A stretch of DNA of 64,000 nt from Actinomycetales bacterium (GTDB lineage Bacteria; Actinomycetota; Actinomycetes; Actinomycetales; Dermatophilaceae). Made by a program: the position numbers and the translations under genes. Shown here piece after piece: positions 16,983-24,014 of this stretch (position 1 is its first letter; the number at the start of each line of letters is the position of its first letter). The notes beneath the pieces were generated by a model that saw only the letters and a program-made list of their open reading frames with translations, had not been told where the DNA came from and did no database searches. Where the stretch lies: positions 186,001-250,000 of the forward strand of contig JADKAO010000007.1 of the NCBI GenBank assembly GCA_016715285.1, given 5' to 3'.

Positions 16983-18530
16983 CTACTTCGCGGCGAAGGT
17001 GTTGGTCTCACGAATCGCGTTGGACCCCACGGCTTTTGCCTCGTCCTTTTCGGCACCCGGGTTGGGGGCGCCGGCGTCAGCCTTGTGCTGGGCCTCGATC
17101 CGGTCACCGATCGACTGATCGACACTGCGCCAATAGTCGAAGGTCCGCGCCAACACATCTGCCTGCACGCCCTTGAGCGCTCCGGCCACCGTCTTGACGA
17201 ACCGGTCGCGCGCCGCGTCGTCAAACACCTCACGGACGAGCAAGCCAGCCTGCCCGAAGTCGTCGTCCTCGGCGTGCAGGACATAGGCCTGGCGCACCAT
17301 CTCGCCATCGGCTTCCCAACCCTCAGGCACCGCGCCCTGCTCGTCGGCCCACGGACGACCGAACGAGTTCGCGGCATAGGTCGGCTGGTCACCGGTGTGG
17401 TGGTAGTTCATCGCCCCATCGGCGACATAGCGGTTGGGTTTGGCAACGATCGGCTGGTTGACCGGCAACTGGTCAAAGTTGGTCCCGATCCGCGCGCGGT
17501 GCGCATCGGCATACGCAAACACCCGCGCGAGCAGCATCTTGTCGGGGGAGAACCCAATCCCCGGCACGGTGTTGCTCGGCGCGAACCCGGCCTGCTCGAT
17601 CTGGGCAAAGAAGTTGACCGGGTTCTCCTTGAGCGTCAACGTGCCGACCTCGACCAGCGGGTAGTCCGAGTGCGGCCACACCTTGGTCAGGTCGAACGGG
17701 TTGTAGCGGTAGGTCTTGGCGTCCTCATACGGCATGAGCTGGACCGAGAGCTTCCACGAGGGGAACTCGCCGCGACCGATCGCATCAAACAGGTCGCGCC
17801 GGTGGAAGTCAGCGTCCGCGCCTGCGATCTGCTCGGCCTCGTCGCCGGTGAGATTCTCGACTCCTTGCTGGCTGTGGAAGTGGTACTTCACCCAGTGCTT
17901 CTCGCCCGCGGCGTTGACCCACATATAGGTGTGCGAGCCGTAGCCGTTCATGAACCGCCAGCTGCGCGGCAGCCCCCGGTCACCCATGAGGTAGGTCACC
18001 TGGTGGGCCGACTCGGGCGTGAGCGTCCAGAAGTCCCATTGCATCGTGGCGTCACGCAGCCCCGAGTCGGGGAGCCGCTTCTGGCTGTGGATGAAGTGCG
18101 GGAACTTCATCGGGTCGCGGACGAAGAACACCGGCGTGTTGTTGCCCACGAGGTCGAAGTTGCCTTCGGTCGAATAGAACCGCAGCGCGAAGCCACGCAC
18201 GTCGCGCCAGGTGTCGGGGGAGCCGAGTTCGCCCGCAACCGTCGAGAACCGCGCCAACGTGCGCGTCGTCGTCCCAGGCGCAAACACCGCTGCCTTCGTG
18301 TATGCCGTGACGTCACCGGTCACGATGAACTCACCGAAGGCGCCTGCCCCCTTGGCATGTGGCTTGCGCTCGGGGACGTTCTCGCGGTTGAAGTGCGCAA
18401 GCGTGTCGATGAGGTGCGTGTCATGAAGCAGCAGAGGTCCGTTGGCACCAAGGCTGAGGCTGTTGCGGTCGCTCTCCGCTGGCGCTCCACCAGCCGTGGT
18501 TGAGCCGGTGTGGGTCGTGGGTTCTGCCAT
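16983..18530 (-). CDS. katA: Catalase (monofunctional haem, small subunit)
   Basis: Breaks down hydrogen peroxide. 515 residues, typical clade size. Distal His58 (ERKPHAKGAGAFGEF), Asn131 (DLVGNNTPVFFVRDP) and proximal haem ligand Tyr340 (ARVFAYADAHRARIG) are all present, and RFSTVAGELGSPDT matches the family. I place the start at the ATG giving MAEPTTHTGST; the frame is open 87 bases further upstream, but that part is not catalase-like. The gene is divergent from the MFS gene. An OxyR or FurA site was not recognised upstream. Confidence 0.95.
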   Translation of the reverse strand: MAEPTTHTGSTTAGGAPAESDRNSLSLGANGPLLLHDTHLIDTLAHFNRENVPERKPHAKGAGAFGEFIVTGDVTAYTKAAVFAPGTTTRTLARFSTVAGELGSPDTWRDVRGFALRFYSTEGNFDLVGNNTPVFFVRDPMKFPHFIHSQKRLPDSGLRDATMQWDFWTLTPESAHQVTYLMGDRGLPRSWRFMNGYGSHTYMWVNAAGEKHWVKYHFHSQQGVENLTGDEAEQIAGADADFHRRDLFDAIGRGEFPSWKLSVQLMPYEDAKTYRYNPFDLTKVWPHSDYPLVEVGTLTLKENPVNFFAQIEQAGFAPSNTVPGIGFSPDKMLLARVFAYADAHRARIGTNFDQLPVNQPIVAKPNRYVADGAMNYHHTGDQPTYAANSFGRPWADEQGAVPEGWEADGEMVRQAYVLHAEDDDFGQAGLLVREVFDDAARDRFVKTVAGALKGVQADVLARTFDYWRSVDQSIGDRIEAQHKADAGAPNPGAEKDEAKAVGSNAIRETNTFAAK

Positions 18531-18665
18531 GGGAGCTCCCTTGTCTGTGTGGGCTGTCAAACCGACGGCCTTCGGGCCATCATCGCGGTTACCTCTGACA
18601 CCTACCACCGCTGGCAACGCCTAACCGGTTCGCGCAAGAGCACCCCAAGGTGAGAACCTGCTGCG

Positions 18666-19964
18666 ATGCGCTTGCAGTCCTATCGAGATGTCGTCGCCTT
18701 GCGCGACGTGCGATTGGTGCTTGCGCTCGGCTTCTTGGTCCGCCTCCCGATGTTTGCCCTCGGCATTGTGCTGACCCTGCACGTGGTCAGCACGCTCGGT
18801 CGCAGCTACGGCGAGGCGGGACTCGTCTCCGCAGCCTTCACGATCGCGCTCGCACTCTCCGCGCCCTGGCGCGGGCGCCTCCTCGACCGCCACGGGCTGC
18901 GGCGCACTCTCGTGCCTTCCATCGTGGTCACCTCGCTGCTGTGGACCTCGATGCCCTTCGTCTCGTATGCCGTCCTGTTGCCAGCGAGCGTCGTGGCGGG
19001 GGCGTTCGCGGTCCCATCGTTTTCGATCCTGCGGCAGGCGTTGATCGCGGCCGTCCCGGATGGGGGCCGACGTGGCGCCTTGTCGCTGGACGCAGTGTGT
19101 GCCGAGTTGTCGTTCATGATCGGGCCAGCGGTGGCCGTGTGGGCCGCCGCGACCTATGACACGCGCTGGGTGCTCTTCCTCCTGGCGATCGGCAATGTCG
19201 TTGCAGCCGTGGCGCTTTACGTCGCCAACCCCCGGATGCGGACAGAGTCGGGCAGCGAGGTCGTTGACGCACAGCGGCTCGACGACTCAACTGCCGCCAC
19301 GCCCACCGTGGACAGCACACCGGCCGCCCGTCGCTCGTGGGTGACCCCGGGTGTGCTCGCGGTGCTCGGTGCGGCGTTGGCATCGACCATCGTCCTCGCC
19401 GGCACCGACGTCAGCATCGTGGCTGCCCTGCGCGACATGGGCGCGACTTCCTCGATTGGGTGGGTGTTGTCGCTGTGGGGCGCGGGGTCGCTTGTCGGAG
19501 GGCTGGTCTATGGCGCGTGGCATCGGTCGATCTCGGCGTTCTGGCTGCTCGGCGGGCTAGCTGCGTCGACCATTCCAGTCGCCTGGGCATGGAACCTTCC
19601 GGTCTTTGCCGTACTCGTGACGATCTGCGGCATTCTTTGCGCCCCGACGATTACGGCCACCGTAGACACGCTCTCGCGCGTCGTCCCCGAGCGCTCTCGC
19701 GGTGAAGCGATGGGGTGGCATGGTTCGGCGATGACGAGCGGTCAGGCCATCGGCGCACCGCTCGCTGGCTTCGCCATCGACCACGCGGGGTGGGGTTGGG
19801 GGTTTGTCTCGGTTTCCATCGTGGGCCTGACCGTCGCCGTCGTGGGGGCTGGCGCGATTCGAGTGCGCCGCACTCGTCGCGAACGTCTCGAGCCCTCGGC
19901 CGCTCACGGTGGCGCGGCCGCAACCCCGGTCGACGCCACGCCCGCAGACGCGGGTCCGAGGTGA
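18666..19964 (+). CDS. Major facilitator superfamily transporter
   Basis: 432 residues with twelve predicted hydrophobic helices and the central loop near residues 190-215 (Ser/Thr/Asp-rich) that divides the two halves. The loop RGRLLDRHGLRRTLVPS after helix 2 is the MFS motif A equivalent. A repeat of it (RGEAMGWHGSAMTSGQAIGAPLAGFAID) is in the C-terminal half. It resembles drug-export type MFS of actinobacteria, but the substrate is unknown. Divergent from katA with 135 bases between them. The tail (EPSAAHGGAAATPVDATPADAG) is disordered. Confidence 0.85.
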   Translation: MRLQSYRDVVALRDVRLVLALGFLVRLPMFALGIVLTLHVVSTLGRSYGEAGLVSAAFTIALALSAPWRGRLLDRHGLRRTLVPSIVVTSLLWTSMPFVSYAVLLPASVVAGAFAVPSFSILRQALIAAVPDGGRRGALSLDAVCAELSFMIGPAVAVWAAATYDTRWVLFLLAIGNVVAAVALYVANPRMRTESGSEVVDAQRLDDSTAATPTVDSTPAARRSWVTPGVLAVLGAALASTIVLAGTDVSIVAALRDMGATSSIGWVLSLWGAGSLVGGLVYGAWHRSISAFWLLGGLAASTIPVAWAWNLPVFAVLVTICGILCAPTITATVDTLSRVVPERSRGEAMGWHGSAMTSGQAIGAPLAGFAIDHAGWGWGFVSVSIVGLTVAVVGAGAIRVRRTRRERLEPSAAHGGAAATPVDATPADAGPR

Positions 19965-19984
19965 CGGGTGATTGCTGCACCTGG

Positions 19985-19990
19985 TAATCT
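19985..19990 (+). promoter_or_regulatory. -10 element TAATCT of the infC operon
   Basis: TAATCT 21 bases after the MFS stop is a good TANNNT. Transcription should start near 19997, about 285 bases before the proposed infC start. Confidence 0.5.
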
Positions 19991-19996
19991 CACACC

Positions 19997-20282
19997 TTGA
20001 CCTATGAGGGCTGTCATTCGTGGCTGGCCTCATGTGCAAGAGAAGCCTTGCTTCCACCCGCGTCGACCGACAAGGTCGCCGGGTTCGGTCTCTCGCTCAC
20101 CCGGCCACGGCCGGCGGTTGCGGTGTATGCCGTGACGCGAGCGAGGCGCGTGCGCGCTGGGAGTTCACTGCCCGGCATACTCGCTCGTGCTGACCCGCGA
20201 AGGCTCCTGGCGCACCATCGGTGGCGAGGGGCCTTCTCTCGTTGTCCGAAAGGTCATCCTCGCCAACGAGAAGGAGCACCAC
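19997..20282 (+). promoter_or_regulatory. Long infC leader with an inverted pair of the dispersed 8-mer
   Basis: This stretch has no gene I can support. It contains GTATGCCG (20125-20132) and CGGCATAC (20173-20180), which can pair as an 8-base stem closing a 40-base GC-rich loop. The ribosome site AAGGAG (20271) ends the leader. In other bacteria infC leaders carry autoregulation by IF3 or L20; this one could serve likewise, but no known motif was matched. Confidence 0.5.
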
Positions 20283-21239
20283 ATCAGCGAGCCTCGCATC
20301 AACGAGCGCATCCGGGTCCCCGAGGTGCGCCTGGTCGGCCCCAACGGGGAGCAAGTCGGCATTGTGCGTGTCGAAGAGGCACTGCGGTTAGCGGCTGACG
20401 CCGATCTCGACCTGGTGGAAGTCGCTCCGATGGAGCGTCCCCCGGTCGCCAAGCTCATGGACTTCGGGAAGTTCAAGTACGAAGCCGCGCTCAAGGCCCG
20501 GGAAGCCCGCAAGAACCAGGTCAACACGGTCATCAAGGAGATTAAGCTCCGTCCCAAGATCGACCCGCACGACTACGGCACCAAGAAGGGCCACGTCGAG
20601 CGGTTCCTCAAGGCCGGCGACAAGGTCAAGGTGACGATCATGTTCCGCGGCCGCGAGCAGTCGCGTCCGGAGCTGGGTTTCCGGCTCTTGCAGCGGCTCG
20701 CCCAGGATGTCGCCGAGCTCGGTTTCGTCGAGTCGGCGCCCAAGCAAGACGGCCGCAACATGGTCATGGTGATCGGTCCGACCAAGAAGAAGGCCGAAGC
20801 CAAGGCTGAGGCCCGTCGGGCCCGCGAGACCACGTCGGCGCCGCGTCCGCAGCGTCACGAGGACAGCGACACCCACGCGGGGTTGGCCCAAGAAGCCGGC
20901 GTCGCCGAGTCGATGGGCGCTGCGCCGGTCGAGCCGACGGCTCCCGTCGCCGTGGAGCAGACCACCGAGGCACCCGCCGCGCCACCAGCGGTTGCCGCGC
21001 CAGCCGCCCCGGCACCGGCAGCCACAACTGCGGCAGCTCCGGCAGCTCCGGCGGCAGCCAAGCCTGCCGCGGCACCCAAACCTGCCGCCGCGCCCCGGCC
21101 GACAGCCGCACCGAAGCCCGCTGCAGCTCCCAAGCCTGCAGCGACGCCGAAGCCAGCTGCCGCGCCACGACCTACGGCACGTCCCGCGGCAGCACGTCCC
21201 GCCGCACCCAAGCCGCCGACCAGTTCGGCGACGTCTTAA
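20283..21239 (+). CDS. infC: Translation initiation factor IF-3, probable ATC start, long Ala/Pro tail
   Basis: Binds the 30S subunit and checks initiator tRNA and start codon. The conserved N-terminus ISEPRINERIRVPEVRLVG begins at ATC 20283, with AAGGAG 6 bases upstream. infC often uses a non-standard start codon that IF3 itself rejects, so I take ATC as the start. The alternative GTG 20187 lacks such a site and adds a non-family stretch. The two IF3 domains run to about residue 185 (KQDGRNMVMVIGPTKKKAEAK). A tail of about 130 residues follows, mostly Ala, Pro and Lys (AAPKPAAAPRPTA repeats). First gene of infC-rpmI-rplT. Confidence 0.93.
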   Translation: MSEPRINERIRVPEVRLVGPNGEQVGIVRVEEALRLAADADLDLVEVAPMERPPVAKLMDFGKFKYEAALKAREARKNQVNTVIKEIKLRPKIDPHDYGTKKGHVERFLKAGDKVKVTIMFRGREQSRPELGFRLLQRLAQDVAELGFVESAPKQDGRNMVMVIGPTKKKAEAKAEARRARETTSAPRPQRHEDSDTHAGLAQEAGVAESMGAAPVEPTAPVAVEQTTEAPAAPPAVAAPAAPAPAATTAAAPAAPAAAKPAAAPKPAAAPRPTAAPKPAAAPKPAATPKPAAAPRPTARPAAARPAAPKPPTSSATS

Positions 21240-21342
21240 GGCATACCGGCCGAGGCTCACTGCGAGCGTCAGCCAGCATCACGAGTACGACCCCGGCGGC
21301 CCATCACCGCTCGGGACCAGCAGCGAAGGAGATCGGCACATC

Positions 21343-21537
21343 ATGCCGAAGAACAAGACCCACAGCGGGGCCAAGAAGCGCTTCCGCGTCACCGGCACGG
21401 GCAAGATCATGCGCGAGCAGGCCGGTGGCCGTCACCGTCTCGAGGTGAAGTCGAGCCGTGAGATGCGCTCGATTTCCGGTGACCTTGAGCTTTCCGCCCC
21501 CGACACCAAGAAGGTCAAGCGGCTCCTCGGTATCTGA
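21343..21537 (+). CDS. rpmI: 50S ribosomal protein L35
   Basis: 64 residues, normal length. MPKNKTHSGAKKRFRVTGTG is the classic L35 start, followed by the basic GRHRLEVKSSREMR and KKVKRLLGI. ATG 21343 is preceded by GAAGGAG at about 11 bases. The 103-base gap after infC begins with a GGCATACC copy directly behind the infC stop. Confidence 0.98.
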   Translation: MPKNKTHSGAKKRFRVTGTGKIMREQAGGRHRLEVKSSREMRSISGDLELSAPDTKKVKRLLGI

Positions 21538-21567
21538 CCGAGCCGCTGACGACGAAGGAGAACTCAC

Positions 21568-21954
21568 GTGGCACGCGTGAAGCGGGCAGTTAACGCCCAC
21601 AAGAAGCGCCGGGTCGTCCTCGAGCGCGCCAGCGGCTACCGCGGGCAGCGTTCGCGGCTCTACCGCAAGGCCAAGGAGCAGGTCGTTCACTCGCTGGGCT
21701 ATGCCTACCGGGACCGTCGGGCCAAGAAGGGTGACTTCCGTCGCCTCTGGATCCAGCGGATCAACGCGGCTGCTCGCGCCAACGGCATGACCTACAACCG
21801 ATTCATGCAGGGCCTCAAGGCTGCTGGTGTCGAGGTCGACCGCAAGATCCTCGCTGACCTCGCGGTCAACGACGCGGCCGCCTTCACGGCGCTGGTCGAG
21901 CTGGCTCGCGCGTCGGTGCCTGCTGCGGGCGCCGCAGCTGGCGACGCGGCCTGA
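21568..21954 (+). CDS. rplT: 50S ribosomal protein L20
   Basis: 128 residues. MARVKRAVNAHKKRRVVLE, then ASGYRGQRSRLYRKAKEQV and RRLWIQRINAAARANGMTYN, are L20 hallmarks; L20 organises early 50S assembly and can regulate its operon. GTG start with GAAGGAG 7 bases upstream. The last 15 residues are Ala-rich (VPAAGAAAGDAA), longer than in many relatives. Confidence 0.98.
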   Translation: MARVKRAVNAHKKRRVVLERASGYRGQRSRLYRKAKEQVVHSLGYAYRDRRAKKGDFRRLWIQRINAAARANGMTYNRFMQGLKAAGVEVDRKILADLAVNDAAAFTALVELARASVPAAGAAAGDAA

Positions 21955-22004
21955 CAGCCAAGCGCACGGCATACCCGCGCATTAACGCACTCGAGCGCCG
22001 GGAC

Positions 22005-22820
22005 ATGGTCTCGCACCCGCCCTCGCCCGTTCTGGTCAACCCCAGAGCCGAGCGAGTCAAGGCGGTGCGGGCCTTGGCCCGGCGCTCGGTGCGTGAGCGC
22101 ACTGGACTGTTCCTCGCTGAGGGGCCGCAGTCGGTGCGCGAGGCGGTGCGGTGCCAGCCCGGTTTGGTCCGCGATGTGTATGTCACCGCTGACGGCCAGG
22201 CGCGGCACCCCGAGATCGTCGAGACCGCGCGCGCGGCAGGGCTTTTCGTCCACGAGTGCAGCGACGAGGTGCTCGCCGCGATGTGCGACACCGATGCCCC
22301 GCAGGGACTACTCGCGGTATGCCGGGTGGTCACCACCTCGCTCGAGGACCTCCTCGCCGAGGCCCCGCGGCTCCTGCTCGTGCTGACCAACGTCCGCGAT
22401 CCTGGCAACGCCGGCACGGTCTTGCGCGGTGCTGATGCCGCCGGAGCTGATGCGATCATAGTGTCGGACAACTCAGTAGATGTGTTCTCTCCCAAGGTGA
22501 TTCGCTCCACAGCTGGGTCGGTCTTCCATTTGCCGGTGGTCACCGGCATACCGGTGCCGGAGATCCTCACCGCGCTTGAAGCCACTGGCATCACGACTCT
22601 TGCGGCCGATGGTGCGGGGGCGATGCTTGTCGGCGACGCCCCGCTGGCGGGCCCGCATGCGTGGATCATGGGCAATGAGGCCTGGGGGCTGGAGCCTGCG
22701 GTCCGGGACGCATGCGACCACGTCGTGCGCTTGCCGATCTATGGCCGAGCCGAATCGCTCAACCTCGCCATGGCCGCCACGCTCTGCCTGTATGAGTCGG
22801 CCCGTGTCCAACGGGCGTAA
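22005..22820 (+). CDS. TrmH/SpoU-family RNA 2'-O-methyltransferase
   Basis: SPOUT-fold SAM-dependent methyltransferase, 271 residues. The N-terminal substrate-binding domain has GLFLAEGPQSVREAV. The three SpoU motifs are NVRDPGNAGTVLRGAD (motif 1), WIMGNEAWGL (motif 2) and LPIYGRAESLNLAMAAT (motif 3, trefoil knot). Relatives at this position, between rplT and pheS, methylate 23S rRNA ribose or tRNA; the target is not certain. The start ATG lacks a clear ribosome site. Confidence 0.92.
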   Translation: MVSHPPSPVLVNPRAERVKAVRALARRSVRERTGLFLAEGPQSVREAVRCQPGLVRDVYVTADGQARHPEIVETARAAGLFVHECSDEVLAAMCDTDAPQGLLAVCRVVTTSLEDLLAEAPRLLLVLTNVRDPGNAGTVLRGADAAGADAIIVSDNSVDVFSPKVIRSTAGSVFHLPVVTGIPVPEILTALEATGITTLAADGAGAMLVGDAPLAGPHAWIMGNEAWGLEPAVRDACDHVVRLPIYGRAESLNLAMAATLCLYESARVQRA

Positions 22821-22848
22821 CACGCCGTAGCGGCCCTCGGCACAGAAG

Positions 22849-22854
22849 TAGACT
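22849..22854 (+). promoter_or_regulatory. -10 element TAGACT of pheST
   Basis: TAGACT sits about 50 bases before the pheS start, so unlike many genes here pheS has a short leader (about 22861-22912). I saw no T-box and no Phe-rich leader peptide in it. Confidence 0.5.
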
Positions 22855-22912
22855 CGGGCGCCGAACCTGTGCGGAGCGTGCTCCGCCTCGCCGCGAGCCG
22901 AATGTGGACCCC

Positions 22913-24013
22913 ATGTCTGGACCGAATACGTCGTACGACCCCGTTGCGGTCGCCGCTCTCGAACCCGCCGCACTGGAGGCCGCCGTTGCGGCGGCCCAGG
23001 CAGCGTTCGATGGCGCTGGCACCCTCGACGCGCTGAAGGCGGCCCGGCTCGCGCATCTCGACAAGGGCGCGGTTGCGCTCGCGCGCCGCGAGATCGGCGC
23101 GTTGCCGCCGACGGCGAAGGCGGAGGCCGGCAAGCGAGTCGGGGACGCTATGGCTGCCGTGCGGACGGCATACGAGGCCCGTGAAACCGCCCTCCAAGCC
23201 GAGGCTGCCGAGCGGATCCTCGTCCAAGAACGGGTCGACGTCACCATGCCGGTCGCGCGGCGCGCGGTCGGCGCTCGGCACCCGCTTGAGCTCACCCAAG
23301 AACGGCTCATGGACATCTTTGTCGGGCAGGGCTGGGAGGTCGCCGAGGGGCCTGAAGTCGAATCGGAGTGGATGAACTTCGACGCGCTCAACCTCGGCAA
23401 AGACCACCCGGCCCGCCAGATGCAGGACACCTTCTTTGTCGACCCGCCCGATGGCGGCTTGGTGCTGCGGACACAGACGTCGCCGATCCAGATCCGCACC
23501 ATGCTCACCCGCACGCCACCGATCTATGTCGTCGCTCCGGGCAAGGTGTTCCGCACCGACGATCTCGACGCAACGCATACCCCGGTGTTCCACCAGATTG
23601 AGTTGCTTGCCGTCGACAAGGGCCTCACGATGGCCCACCTGCGCGGGTCCATCGACCACTTCGTGCGGGCGATGTTTGGTGACGTGCGCACCCGGGTCCG
23701 GGCGTCGTACTTCCCGTTCACCGAGCCGTCCATGGAGACCGACTTCGAGTGCTTCGTGTGCCTTGGCGGCGACCCGCTCGTGCGGTCGGACTGCCGCACC
23801 TGCGGAGGCTCGGGGTGGATTGAGCTCGGTGGCTCAGGCATGGTCAACCGCAAGGTCCTGACGGCCTGCGGGATCGACCCCGATGTCTACACCGGGTTTG
23901 CCTTCGGCTTCGGCATCGAGCGCGCGCTGCAACTGCGCAACGGTGTCAGCGACATGCGCGACATCGTCGAAGGTGACGTCCGGTTCTCGGCTCAATTTGG
24001 AATGGCGGTCTGA
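22913..24013 (+). CDS. pheS: Phenylalanyl-tRNA synthetase alpha subunit
   Basis: Charges tRNA-Phe as an alpha2beta2 complex with PheT. 366 residues from ATG 22913 (an in-frame GTG lies 9 bases upstream). The N-terminal helical tRNA-binding arm spans residues 15-100. The class II core has HPLELTQERLMDIFVGQGWEV, then KDHPARQMQDTFFVD (motif 2 region), QTSPIQIRTML, a Cys-containing insert (CFVCLGGDPLVRSDCRTCGGSGWIELGGSGM), and motif 3 FAFGFGIERALQLR. Two bases separate it from pheT. Confidence 0.97.
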   Translation: MSGPNTSYDPVAVAALEPAALEAAVAAAQAAFDGAGTLDALKAARLAHLDKGAVALARREIGALPPTAKAEAGKRVGDAMAAVRTAYEARETALQAEAAERILVQERVDVTMPVARRAVGARHPLELTQERLMDIFVGQGWEVAEGPEVESEWMNFDALNLGKDHPARQMQDTFFVDPPDGGLVLRTQTSPIQIRTMLTRTPPIYVVAPGKVFRTDDLDATHTPVFHQIELLAVDKGLTMAHLRGSIDHFVRAMFGDVRTRVRASYFPFTEPSMETDFECFVCLGGDPLVRSDCRTCGGSGWIELGGSGMVNRKVLTACGIDPDVYTGFAFGFGIERALQLRNGVSDMRDIVEGDVRFSAQFGMAV

Positions 24014-24014
24014 C

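Noticed and set aside
17085..18503. 472-codon open frame on the + strand
   Set aside because: Antisense shadow of the catalase gene, no family motif.
22855..22912. T-box or leader peptide for pheST
   Set aside because: The leader is too short and lacks the T-box sequence or a Phe run.
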